From Glandiceps talaboti (Eukaryota > Hemichordata > Enteropneusta > Spengelidae): a stretch of 64,000 bases of DNA. Below are positions 51,168 to 61,048 of this stretch, piece after piece. The stretch spans positions 3,706,001-3,770,000 of the forward strand of contig NC_135555.1 in the NCBI RefSeq assembly GCF_964340395.1, in the 5' to 3' direction. Position 1 is the first letter of the stretch, and each line of letters opens with the position of its first letter. The notes beneath the pieces are model-generated. The model did not search any database. It saw nothing but the letters and a program-made list of their open reading frames with translations, and was not told where the DNA came from. The position numbers and the translations under genes were made by a program.

Positions 51168-51916
51168 CAACTTAAAGTAAAAAACCAATGGACCAATTGC
51201 CATGATATTTGGTGGGTCCATTACCTTGGGTGTCTAGTTGAGAAATTGTTCAAATCAAAGTGATCGCATCACAGGTGTGTGATTTGGGTCAAAAAATGTG
51301 ATTTTTGGTCAAAATACTTACGCTCAAAAACTACTGGGCAGATCAGTCTGAAATTGGTGGGAACATTCTTAAGGGTGTTTAGATTAAGAAGTGTTCACGA
51401 CATGGTGGTCCCATTAGTGATATGCAAATTAGGTCCAAAACTACTGAGCAGATTGGGCTGAAATTTAATTGAGATGCATTTGGGGGTATCATACAATGAA
51501 AATATAGTTTGATGAATCATTCATATGTTCATGTGCATAACATCACAGTTTTTATAATTGGTATCCAAAGTTTTCTACTAAATTTCTATATTTTAAGGGA
51601 AAATTAATGCTTAATTTTCATATATTTATTGAACTAATTTTTTTTCATTTTTTTTAAATTGCAGCTTGTTAAAGACGATTTTCCGAAAACGGAACGAGAG
51701 AAGCTTGTTCTGCCACCTCCCCTCACACTACCCCCTATTACTCCAATTTCAAGATACATACATGTTGGCAGATCACCGCCCATTCCAGAGACAACAGCAG
51801 GATACTTTGGTTGGAGATCTACCAAAAATGACTGTAGGTTAGAGAAATATGGACGTTATGCCAAACCTAAGGGTGGACTTGTCAGGCAGCTGAATTGGCC
51901 AAATGAAGGCATTTAA
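43505..51916 (+). CDS. CIMIP1: CIMIP1-like ciliary microtubule inner protein (3 exons, 132 aa)
   Basis: Spliced gene, exons 43505-43569, 43671-43752 and 51665-51916; the product is 132 residues, against about 137 in the human protein. Seen: all introns are GT-AG. Intron 1 (101 bp) is phase 2 and splits the Trp codon of QDQIW|K; intron 2 (7,912 bp) is phase 0. The ATG has A at -3 and G at +4. Family landmarks appear in order: AQDQIWK (about residues 17-23), WPQQWGFLKT (37-46), a proline-rich PITPISRYI (about 73-81), P-P-ETTAGYFGWRS (about 87-101), LEKYGRYAKPKG (107-118) and a C-terminal LNWPNEG. There is no signal peptide, membrane segment or enzyme motif. Known of the family: C20orf85/CIMIP1 sits inside the doublet microtubules of motile cilia, so a structural axonemal role is inferred. 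Regulation: an X-box lies upstream and a forkhead site in intron 1. Candidate poly(A) signals are ATTAAA at 52861 or AATAAA at 53176, but the transcript end is not established. Confidence 0.92.
43651..43658 (-). promoter_or_regulatory. Forkhead (FOXJ1-type) motif in CIMIP1 intron 1
   Basis: TTGTTTAC, i.e. GTAAACAA on the minus strand, a full forkhead core, lies 12 bp before the exon 2 acceptor. FOXJ1 and RFX factors act together on motile-cilium genes, so the site is plausible, but an 8-bp match in T-rich intron sequence also occurs by chance. Confidence 0.35.
43671..43752 (+). CDS. CIMIP1: CIMIP1 coding exon 2
   Basis: Acceptor TTCAATAG at 43663-43670, strong donor GTGAGT at 43753. It supplies the last base of Trp22 and 27 further codons, including the family hallmark WPQQWGFLKT. 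An ORF call starting at 43651 and running to 43842 is this exon plus flanking intron. Confidence 0.92.
45424..45454. repeat. 15-bp-stem hairpin in CIMIP1 intron 2
   Basis: CAGACCACTAAAAA pairs with TTTTTTGGTGGTCTG around a 2-nt loop with one mismatch. It lies just inside the CpG-poor side of the domain edge. Confidence 0.5.
46738..47065. repeat. ~65-bp minisatellite, ~5 copies
   Basis: Units carry TTATTACAGG, AAGTCAACCTTCTTGTTCTA, TTTTGACC and CTAGCATGAGGTAAAA. ATTACAGG-type starts fall at 46741, 46808, 46873, about 46938, 46992 and 47055. Copies are diverged, and one spacing is short (54 bp). Confidence 0.8.
47879..47927. repeat. (ATTC)n microsatellite, ~12 units
   Basis: Perfect ATTC tetranucleotide run in CIMIP1 intron 2. 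Confidence 0.97.
49128..49489 (-). mobile_element. tRNA-derived SINE, minus orientation
   Basis: Read on the minus strand, the head (from about 49488) starts CATGATGGATGAATGGTTAG, a tRNA Ser/Leu-like box A, followed by a degraded box B in GGTTGCAGGCTCATCGATG. The body follows, then a tail ending GCACTATATAAAAATCAACT and (TTA)n at 49128-49145. The head, body and trinucleotide tail order is the classic SINE plan. The AAGTTGAT/AAGTTAAT flanks may be a target duplication with one mismatch. The 108-codon + frame 49162-49488 is an antisense artefact. Confidence 0.65.
50315..50331. repeat. Poly-C run (17 C)
   Basis: Pure C tract in CIMIP1 intron 2, preceded by CTA and followed by AGGATA. Confidence 0.95.
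50864..50885. repeat. (TA)n microsatellite
   Basis: About ten TA dinucleotides in CIMIP1 intron 2. Confidence 0.95.
51018..51490 (-). mobile_element. Modular dispersed repeat, copy B, with internal GT microsatellite
   Basis: Reverse-orientation relative of 15790-16018: GGTTAGCACAACTGAACTGA, a GTCT/GT microsatellite (51076-51163), TGGACCAATTGCCATGATAT, TTGGGTGTCTAGTTGAGAAA. It continues into ~111-bp subunits led by AAAACTACTGGGCAGATC (51327) and AAAACTACTGAGCAGATT (51438), each followed by CTGAAATT and separated by GTGATATGCAAATTAGGTCC. It ends about 170 bp before CIMIP1 exon 3. Confidence 0.7.
51665..51916 (+). CDS. CIMIP1: CIMIP1 coding exon 3 (terminal)
   Basis: Long T-rich polypyrimidine tract followed by GCAG at 51661-51664; 83 codons plus TAA. 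It carries the proline-rich PITPISRYI, the GYFGWRS motif and the C-terminal KGGLVRQLNWPNEG block. It is the most conserved part of the gene and the segment that identified the family. The antisense frame 51634-51825 is its shadow. Confidence 0.93.
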   Translation, partial: LVKDDFPKTEREKLVLPPPLTLPPITPISRYIHVGRSPPIPETTAGYFGWRSTKNDCRLEKYGRYAKPKGGLVRQLNWPNEGI

Positions 51917-52069
51917 CTGAAACATTCTACAATGGAGTTTTTGAAGAAAGGACGGTGGTTCATTGCTGCATCAGAACTTTAATATAACATTCGATGAGTT
52001 TGTCAAGATATGAACTACTAAGTGTGTCAAACCCCTCCCCCCAACACTTTGCTGTGATCTTTCACTTGA

Positions 52070-52322
52070 TCATTTACATATGTAAATATGAGTTGTCATT
52101 GACATTAGCATAGATACACCTGGTTATCTACATATGTAAATCAGATGTGACACTGAGATTAGCATAAATACACCTGGTTATCTACATACATCAATTAGAT
52201 TTGTCATGTAGCGTATGTGTTTGGTAATATACATGTATATATGTAAACCAGATGTGTCATTCATATTAGCATAACCCCATCTGGTCAGCTACATAAATTA
52301 AATTTGTCACTGAAATAAGCCT
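52070..52322. repeat. ~58-bp minisatellite, ~4 copies
   Basis: Units contain TTAGCATA(G/A)ATACACCTGG, TTATCTACATATGTAAATCA and a GTGACACTGA-type block. Copies lie just downstream of CIMIP1, probably in its 3' UTR or immediate flank. Confidence 0.75.
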
Positions 52323-53294
52323 AGACAAACATCTCTATTTCACTTCCATCTCCTCAACCTTAGAGACTCTAAGAATATCCTCAATCTCAGAGACTAGATG
52401 ACAAGTTCAATGTTTAGAAATATATCCTTTCTAAAGTACATCACTTTATTGTCTGGTGAAAAGGTAATTAACTTTCATAATCTTAAAACCACCAAACTTA
52501 TTTAACTCTCACAAGAATGAAAAAACGAATCCAGCTCACAAAAATAGTGATTTTATGTCTTGAGTGATCCAGTGTTTCATTTGTATATCTAAATAGTAAA
52601 TAACCTAATGGAATATACATTATAGGTGAATATTTCTATGCAATATTCCCCTCTCCATTCCATTTCATATTCCATCCAACTAAGAACCTTGAAATACAGG
52701 GAATTTCTGCTCATGCTATTCCATTTGATTTCATTCCAGCGTTCCAATGTATTCCATTTGAAAGTTTGTTGATGGTTGTCTGTGAGAAATGGTAAAGAGA
52801 TATGTTGTAGTTGTATATCAAAAACAGTAAGATCTATGGTGTTCTATCATTTGATCCACGATTAAAGAACACACCAAACTATATACAGACTTAGTTTACC
52901 AGTACATCATTCTGTAATTTGCATATTTCACAGACAGTCATCAATCAAGAGGTGTGGAGGTCACATATATAAATCAAAAAATGGAACATGTTGTATTCGT
53001 CAAATTTACATTTTGACTGACCTGCCAATGCAGTAAATTTGTATTTTAAAAGTAATTTATAAATCTATACATTTGAAGCAGTTCTCTGCATTGTCATCAT
53101 TATAGAAGTTGGGAGAGTAGAGAATGTATGGTAGAGTTTAGGAAGATATGAAAGTTATTCATTACTTTATTTAAAAATAAAATGCAACAACCTTGGATGT
53201 CAATGAACATATGTTGGTAAATCATATGGTACAAGCATATGTTACTGAATTAGCTAACTTTACCTATACTTGTCACAATTCTCATTGATGGTAC

Positions 53295-53410
53295 TGTGTA
53301 CACTGACTTGATGTCCATGTGGAAATAGTACAAGTAAATGTTCTGAACCATTTCATTGTTTGTCAACAAGTTGTAACTTTGCAGGATGTTGATAGAGTTT
53401 GATCAGACAA
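53295..53410 (+). repeat. Dispersed repeat pair 2, copy 1
   Basis: GTGTACACTGACTTGATGTC, CATGTGGAAATAGT and GTTGATAGAGTTTGATC recur in the same order at 57805-57905. Confidence 0.5.
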
Positions 53411-56313
53411 TTGTTTTCAGTAATTACAACATAAAGAGTATTATGTCTACAGTTGTTTGTTTTCCCTGGAAATTTGAGCCAGTTTAATTTTCATGTACAA
53501 AACATTTATAACATAGACATTACTTTTATGATTTATATAATAATGGCAAAAATATATATATTAACAGTTGATAATTTTGATTATAGAACTCAAATGTTTG
53601 ACAAAAACTTGTAAAATTACGACAATTTTTAAATCCAATTCTTATTGACTGACCACCTGACCTATTCAACTTCATACCCACTTGTTTATCTAGTGTAGAC
53701 ATTTGTTTGTTTATGCCAGGTGAATGAGGCACTAATTGTTTGACAGCTACCACCATTACTGTGTAAAAGCAAACAAAGAGAAGATACTTAGTGATAGCAT
53801 GTTTTGGGTTGTGACTACATACATACTAGTCTGTTGTCTGTCTGTTAGCCAGGTTAACTTTAATAGATTGACACATTTGCCTTATCTAATAATTGATACA
53901 GAGTAGTACTTGTCCATCCATCATACATAGTGTCTGGGAGAGGATAAAGACAAACGTAAAGTATGGTTGTTAAGCCAAAGCCTAAAGCTTTTGCAGAAAA
54001 AGGATCAAAGCCTACAAAATTTGACCTTTCTGCTCAGACCACTGCATATCATATTGTCTGCTGTAAGCCAGTACATTCTGCAAACCATGGGTTAGGAATT
54101 TTGTGAATGATGTTTTAGTTCAGTTTTGAGTCAAGGACAGTAAAAAAAAAGATGAACTTTTCACACACGTGTTGTGAAAAATTTAGTTTATCAGTGTTTT
54201 TAAAGGATTTTAAGACATTATCAAAGTCTTGTGATTTCTTTCTTGTTGAAGTTTATATTATGTGCAAAAAATTCCTGGTGGTTTTTTAATCAAAGTAATT
54301 GTGTCTTTAAAACAGAACTTGAAATCTTGATGGCACATTTATCCTGATTATTATTATTATTTGATGAAATAAGTTGTGTGACTGGCAAATTATCAATGTA
54401 AATATGTGAAATTAATTTCAAATGAAATCACAGGTATAACAAATCTGACAAAAAGGGAACAAAATTTGACTAATTTGGTGAAAATTTGAATATTAGACAG
54501 CTAGCAGCATTAGTGAAGTGAATATGTTCTAAAAAGTTGTAAAAAAAATCACCTCTGTATCCATCAACAAGTGTCTATAGCAACAGAAAAATAGTGCCAA
54601 ACATTTCTTTTTTTGTTCTCTGACTATACTTACAGTCATATATAGTTTCCGTCCATATTACCCTCTCAGGCTAGGCAAATATTTTTTTGTACACATATTT
54701 CATCGTGAGATCTACAGAGTATCAAGTCTTTTAGTTTTGGACAAGCATCACTGCATTTACCAAATAACAAATATCAGAGCACACTTGAAATAGTTTACAT
54801 TTTATCATGTAAGAAATCTATAAAAAAAAAAAAGTCATCGGAAAAATTCTGATGAAAATACATCGACTTCATATGTTTGACAGACAAAATGCTGTAAAAT
54901 GTATGTAATAATATAATTATTATGGCAGTAAATGCACACACATGCAAAAATATACACTCTGTGCCAACATTTTGTGAATATTTGAAAGGGTTGAGATACA
55001 GATTTGTGTTTTGGTGTATCACAGAACACCTGATATGATTATACTTATTGGTCAAAATAGACACGAATATGCAAATTTAATATTCATATTTGAAGCTTGG
55101 CCAATCACACAAGACCTTACAAAATGCTTTACATTTTAGGAGGTAATTTATATGAGTGCGCAAGTGAAACTACAAACCAGCAATAATGATGAACTTAAAC
55201 AACTTTTTTTTGTAAAAAGTCAAATTCATAGACATTTTATTGAGTGATAATTTTAAAACCAACTTACAATATTTTGTGACAAGTTGGCACATACAAGGGT
55301 GCATATAGTTATAAGGTTGCAGGGACAAAGAACATAGAAATATTTACCAAAAACTATTCCGTCCATACATTGGCTTTCATAGACTAGTAATTTTATGATA
55401 ACAGAACATTTTTTCATTGAAGCTGTAGTGTTGCACAGTAATGTGTTTATTTGACAGTTTTCCTGTATCTTCAACAATATGTAATTTCAGAGCTGGTTGG
55501 GTTTTTTCACACCACCAAACAGATTGCTATGCAGTACAAGATGCAAGGCTGGTGATTATTTACATTGATAACAAGTGTTGTCATTAATTGGAATACCATA
55601 TGAATATTGATTAGCTAATTAGCATAAATGTATACTAATTATGCACACATCTTGAGATGAATATTAGCTAATTAGCATAAATGTATACTAGTTATGCACA
55701 CATCTTGCATTTGTTATACACTGCAAGATGAGTATTGATTAGCTAATTTGCATAAATATATGTTAATTATGCACAATCTTGCATTAATTTGCTATACAGT
55801 GCAAGATGCGAGGCAGCTAATGAATATTGTAATGGCAACTTGCATCATTATATTTTGAATAATTATCATACTCATTAACATTATTGAATAATAAAGAGCC
55901 TTGCATCTTGCATTAGATAACAGTTGTTAAAAATCTCTTGAACCAGTATATATAACAAGCATGCAAGTTTTGAATAACTGATAATGGATATTTTAAACCC
56001 TATCAGAATGTTTTAATCCAATTTGGATTAGAAAATGTTCCTCCAACATTCATACCAGTGTCAGTTGTTGTAGAAACCATAACCCATGCATTGAGATATA
56101 TCATAAAAGAAACATCAGGTTTGGTACTGTTACCTAATTCATCCCTGATGTGGGATAGGTTGTTATGTTTTCATGACATATTAAAACTGTTGGACTAAAG
56201 TCTTTTGTGTTGTTTTTATTCTTACTATTAAAGATGTCATTATGTAAAGGAAACTTTTATCATGCATTGGTTTCTATTTATCAGTTCTACTATTTCACAC
56301 ATCTTTCACAGTA
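53411..56313. other. No gene recognised apart from a minisatellite
   Basis: Very CpG-poor sequence. Minus-strand frames of 64-89 codons at 53526-55477 have no domain. The minisatellite at 55601 is listed separately. Confidence 0.5.
55601..55815. repeat. ~58-72-bp minisatellite, ~3 copies
   Basis: TGAATATTGATTAGCTAATT, AGCATAAATGTATACTA and TTATGCACACATCTTGCA recur with starts at about 55601, 55659 and 55731. The later units add a TTGTTATACACTGCAAGA block. Confidence 0.75.
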
Positions 56314-56557
56314 GGGAACTTGCAAACTCGCCATCTTGAATGTTGCATCATGGGAAATATGATAATAAATACTAATCAATTAGTATTGTAAATAATAATA
56401 TTAGGTTGTTTGTAACCACAAATGATCAATTCATAGTCACCCTGATCATTGTGGAAGGTTTACTTTATCGGTAGCTCCAAATTAGGTATTACGATAACCA
56501 CAGATAATCCCATAGTCCTTTGCATCTGAGCATGTTCAGTCTGGATTGCAAGTTCCC
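56314..56557. mobile_element. TA-flanked MITE, 244 bp
   Basis: Perfect 12-bp terminal inverted repeats GGGAACTTGCAA (56314-56325) and TTGCAAGTTCCC (56546-56557), directly flanked by TA on both sides (56312-56313, 56558-56559). TA target duplication points to a Tc1/mariner-type (or other TA-targeting) non-autonomous element. There is no coding sequence inside. Confidence 0.7.
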
Positions 56558-57804
56558 TATTATTACAAGTTATAGTTCATTCAGGGTAATGGCGGTCTAT
56601 AGCTTTTTATCGAATTTCTGGTTGCTAACTGACTGAAATGAAGGGATGCAAGAGTAAAGAGATTCAGTCAGTCTGATCAAATGACTGGTCTTTTAGAGAA
56701 CGGAGATGATTTCCAGAAACTAGAAGATGAATCAATACTGTGTGTCTCTGTGTGGAGCGTGACTCATAGTTTTCTTGTCACAGCTTCTGATGAAATGAAT
56801 TTGAAAGATTGACAGGCTGTAAATGTCACATGTCATGAGCAACGTGGCAGTTGTCTTATTATTAGTGTATAGTATCATCACAAATGTACTCATTTATTAG
56901 GATAAAACAGCAGTGTAACTTTCAGCCCACCGGGAGTTAAAATAATGAGAAAATATGATCTGCATGATGATTAGATTACCCGTCTTGATTGTTGCCAATC
57001 AAAATATTGATATTTTTTCAACATTGCTGCTTTTATAATCTTTGACAAATTGTTGCTCTATAAGTTCAAAAAGTTGTAACTTGTGTATTCTTGATATTCA
57101 TGGGCATGAAACAGACCCTTAATAGGTTGCGATCAGGTTGCAAGACTACTTTGGAACATTTTTCCTTTCTAGTTTCTATTCTCTTGGTAAAGAAACTGTT
57201 ACACATCAGACATGAACGAATATCCCATAATAGACTTACTTATTAGAGTTCTTTAATAAATGAAGTTCAATGTTAAGCCATTTCTGGTCATGAACCAGAC
57301 TCACTGCAAATCTGGAAACTTTTTGTCGGGTTGAAATTTTTCTGTTGAAAAAATAGTGTGATGCACCATATTGTGCATTTCCATTTGAATGAGCAGGGAG
57401 TCTTGTGAACTGGTGTGAAATCTGATCAATTTCTTATGGAGATTGTTATTACCCTGTACGATTTTAATGACATTTTATGCATACATACAAATCACCATAT
57501 TTGACAAGTTCAGATTTCAAACACATGTACAGATAAATTAAAAAAAATACAATAAAAATTGGGTAATAAGTTGCAGATATAAAGTATTATAAAGTGTCTC
57601 AGCCTAGTGTGCTTAAAGAGTATGACAAAAGTTGCTGTCAAACTCTAAGTTGGGTAAAGAATGTAATCATCTGATCTACGGACTGTTTGAACAAATTCAT
57701 GTCGTGCTTAATCTTCACGTTATCTTTAACTGTTTGCTATTTTTCATATTTATTCAAAAATATGATAAACTTTTACTGAAAATGGTTTAATTTTACTTGT
57801 CATT

Positions 57805-57905
57805 AACAGTGTACACTGGCTTGATGTCCATGTGTAAACAGTGATCTCGACATATGGTTGTGTATAAATAATAATATGTGGTATGTTGATAGTGTTTGAT
57901 CTCCA
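57805..57905 (+). repeat. Dispersed repeat pair 2, copy 2
   Basis: GTGTACACTGGCTTGATGTC, CATGTGTAAACAGT and GTTGATAGTGTTTGATC, matching 53295-53410 with a shorter middle. Confidence 0.5.
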
Positions 57906-59496
57906 TGGAGGATCAATTCTGTTTCAGCAAACTGTACAACAACATCCGTATGTCGACAATAAAATATAATTACTACTATTGGATATTAACTATGTGAACT
58001 ACTCTGTGGTGTAATTATTAAAAAATAATCGCTCTTAAACTTTTATTTTCATTACACTGTCTAGACGTCCAATTTTTTAGATAATGTAAATTTTGCAAGC
58101 CAGTTTAAAGTGAATTACTGGACTGTGAGGTCAATCTGACCTGACAGGAAATATAAAATTGAAGTGTTACACCTCTTTTTTTACGAGAACAATAAACTTT
58201 GACTGCATGTGCCTTCCAATTTAATAAAAAGATTAATTTTGAAGTAAATGGCAGTATGAGTTTATCATTAATGTATGAAGTGTATATGTGCTGGTCTAAT
58301 AGAAAATGTGTGGAGTTTATGGTAGACTTATACATGCCATAATAATATATGAAATATTGGAGTAAAGTGTCAGAGTGACTCTTTCAACCAAACAAAGAAC
58401 TGTGGTTGCAGTCCTGGGGGCGGTTACAATTAGTCAGCTGTGGTAGGGGTGTGTTGTCAATACTGTCAACTGCATTTTAGATCCAGTTTAACCAAAAACC
58501 ATTGAATGCCTCATTTTAGGCCATTACAGGTTTTTAGAACATCAACTTTGAGAACGAAATAAAGGGTGGCACATGTATGTATAGTCAAATAGGGAGAGTA
58601 CGTAGCCTACTGCCTATATGTGAAAATAAAAACGACACATTATTATATGTGGAATTACAGGTAGAGAGTGAATACTAAATGTGTCTAAATTAAAACACCT
58701 GGCATAAAGTTCAAAAACAGGTTTCAAAGGAAACACTTTGAAATAGTTTTTCAGACATTATTATCACAGATGGTGGAAATATGTTACTTCCTTCGCATGT
58801 TATTACTGAAGAAAAATGTGACAAAAAAATGTAATGATTAAAACTTACATTTGAAAATGGAACTTGTGGAAAATTTGAGTAGGCGTTATGATTACAGATG
58901 GTGGCTGTATGTTTGCTTCATTTAACAATGTGTCTAATTAATTTGGTCTATTTTATTTCAGCTGCTATTTAACTACTCTATTTATGGGTAGATTGTGAGT
59001 GTTTTTATCCAGTATGTGAAATAATAGACACATACTGGTTTGGGTATACGGAAAATGACATATTCATGAAATAGTATTTATGATGGCAGTGACTCAAATT
59101 GTGGTACATGTTGTTAAACTATAAATCTGCAGGAAGGATGATGACTTGAAAATGAAAATATACTGGCCAAAAAAAAAATGTTGAACATCCACCTTTGCCA
59201 GGAGAGTTTATGCATGTGCATGAGTGTTCTGAATTATGGTCGTCATGGTGATATGTTGGATGTCTTGAAAAAATAATGTGAAAAATAAACATCTAGCCCA
59301 AGTCCATGTTTGTCATGCAATAACTGCAAAAAAATGCACCAAAGAGATGAGTAACAAGTTTGTTATGTGTAAGTACATAAATATATGTTACACCCAGTCT
59401 GCACATACAGGAACACAATCCAAACCCAAAATAGTAGGATGACTTTTAATAGATCTAGACATTCAATATATCACCAACCAAAGTGTGACGATATTG
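57906..59496. other. No gene recognised
   Basis: AT-rich, CpG-poor sequence without exon-like frames or repeats of note. Confidence 0.5.
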
Positions 59497-59840
59497 TATC
59501 CCCCTCCCTTCCCCTCCCCTCCCCTCCCCACCCATCACCAGAATTATCACCAAAGGTATCCTCCCCTCCCACCCATCACCAGAATTATCACTAAAGGTAT
59601 CCTCCCCCCACTCATCACCAGAATTATCACCAAAGGTATCCCTCCCCCACCCATCACCAGAATTATCACCAAAGGTATCCTCCCCTCCCCACCCATCACC
59701 AGAATTATCACCAAAGGTATCCTCCCCTCCCCACCCATCACCAGAAATATCACCAAAGGTATCCCCCCCACCCATCACCAGAATTATCACCAAAGGTATC
59801 CTCCCTCCCCACCCATCACCAGAATTATCACCAAAGAAGT
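59497..59840. repeat. ~41-bp minisatellite, ~8 copies, strongly C/G strand-skewed
   Basis: Units made of CACCCATCACCAGAATTATC, then ACCAAAGGTATCC, then a variable TCCCCTCCC tract. Length differences lie in the C-tract. The minus strand has repeated GGGGAGGGG runs and so quadruplex potential. Because the tract length changes, frames shift between copies; the 124- and 157-codon frames here are repeat artefacts. Confidence 0.9.
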
Positions 59841-59904
59841 GCTTATCATGACACTTTGATTTGCTAAATGTAATGTAGTATGCCACTTGCCTAGCCATTG
59901 GGAC

Positions 59905-60165
59905 TTTTAGACCTAATTTGCATATCACTGGGTCATCATGTCATGAGTAATTTTAATCTACACATCCCTAGATTCACTCCTATTAAATTCAGCCCAATCT
60001 GCTGAGAAGATTTGGAATTAAAGATTTTTTTATCAAAAACTCCCATGTTTAGACCTAATTTGCATATCACTTATGGGATCATCATTTCATGAACAATTCT
60101 TCATCTACACAATCCTAAGAACATAAACTTTCAGACCAATCTGCCCAGTAGTTTCATTGTCATAA
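59905..60165 (+). mobile_element. Modular dispersed repeat, copy C (subunit part only)
   Basis: Two subunits led by AGACCTAATTTGCATATCAC (59909 and 60051, 142 bp apart), with (A/T)TTCATGA and CAATCTGC(T/C)(G/C)AG blocks, match the reverse complement of the 111-bp subunits in copy B. The microsatellite part of the family is absent. Confidence 0.6.
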
Positions 60166-60855
60166 ACCACAGCCTCTATTACAGCACTGTCCAAATGCAC
60201 CATCAAGTGGATATTTCAGTGTTGTGGTAGAAATATCACCTCTAGTTTGCAAGAATGGGTATAGTCATGTTAAAGTCAGTCATTAAATGGAACATGAAGA
60301 CTACAAAGTAGTGGTACAACATGTCGTACTCTGTCATGTTAAAGTTGACGTCATTTAGTCTGTCTGTGTATCCTACATTGCAAAGAGTAGATCGCAGGTG
60401 GAGAAGTACATGTATATTTAAGTTTGTGGAAGCACACTCCACTAGTTTGATTTATCAGCTGTATTGTCTGCTTCTTATGAAATTATTACAGTTATAACAC
60501 ATTATTTCTACATAAAAGGTAATAAAAATGCCATAAAATAAATTCTCATAGAGATTGATTTTTTCTTCAATTTCTGATCACTTGGCAACCACTGTTGAGC
60601 TAAACCCCCTACATGAAATGGAAGAGTCCTAAGTTTCTTTTGAATGGTTACAATTATTCTATTGTAGGGGTGGTAGCATGGCACAAATGCTTACTGCAAC
60701 CACATATTATATATTAGTGCAAAAATAGTTACAATTTTTATTCAAGTGATTATGCAAATTTGTAGATATAACAAGGAGCTGAGATGTACTTAACATTACT
60801 AGTGTGTTCTTTATTTTCTCCTATTCTTTCTACTTTTTTTAGTTTCCTCAAAACT
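60166..60855. other. No gene recognised
   Basis: AT-rich spacer between copy C and the GC-rich hairpin. One 66-codon minus frame (60242-60442) has no domain. Confidence 0.5.
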
Positions 60856-60958
60856 AGACTGTAAGATATGTGACGTTCCACCCTCACCAGCCTCCTCTCA
60901 CAGAGGAGGGGTTGGTCGATGTGTGAGGGCGCCCTGTCACAGCGTACCTTACAGACTA
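60856..60958. repeat. GC-rich compound inverted repeat / hairpin
   Basis: The centre is a perfect stem, CCTCCTCT/AGAGGAGG (60891-60898, 60902-60909), with a CAC loop. Outside it CCCTCAC pairs with GTGAGGG, and AGACTGTAAGATATGTGAC pairs imperfectly with GTCACAGCGTACCTTACAGA. Far more GC- and CpG-rich than its neighbourhood. A miniature inverted-repeat element or a structured RNA are both possible. Confidence 0.6.
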
Positions 60959-61048
60959 CCTCAAAACAAATCCTTCTATAATAAATATGAAACTGGTTAG
61001 AAATCCAAGCCTCACTTGTACTTAGATCTTAAACTGTTAAAAACCATA

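Larger units (their letters stand above)
43753..51664 (+). other. CIMIP1 intron 2 (7.9 kb)
   Basis: Donor GTGAGT, acceptor T-rich-GCAG. CpG-rich up to about 45.2 kb, then depleted. Holds a hairpin, a 65-bp minisatellite, an ATTC microsatellite, a SINE, poly-C and TA runs and modular repeat copy B. No second gene was recognised inside. Confidence 0.85.

Noticed and set aside
56640-56815. Open frame with a balanced codon look (MTGLLENGDDFQKLEDES...)
   Set aside because: About 59 codons open, no good acceptor or donor pair and no recognised family. RNA-seq would be needed to revive it.
59455-59928. 157- and 124-codon frames with regular Gly/Asp or Pro/Ile repeats
   Set aside because: They are translations of the 41-bp minisatellite and span its flanks.
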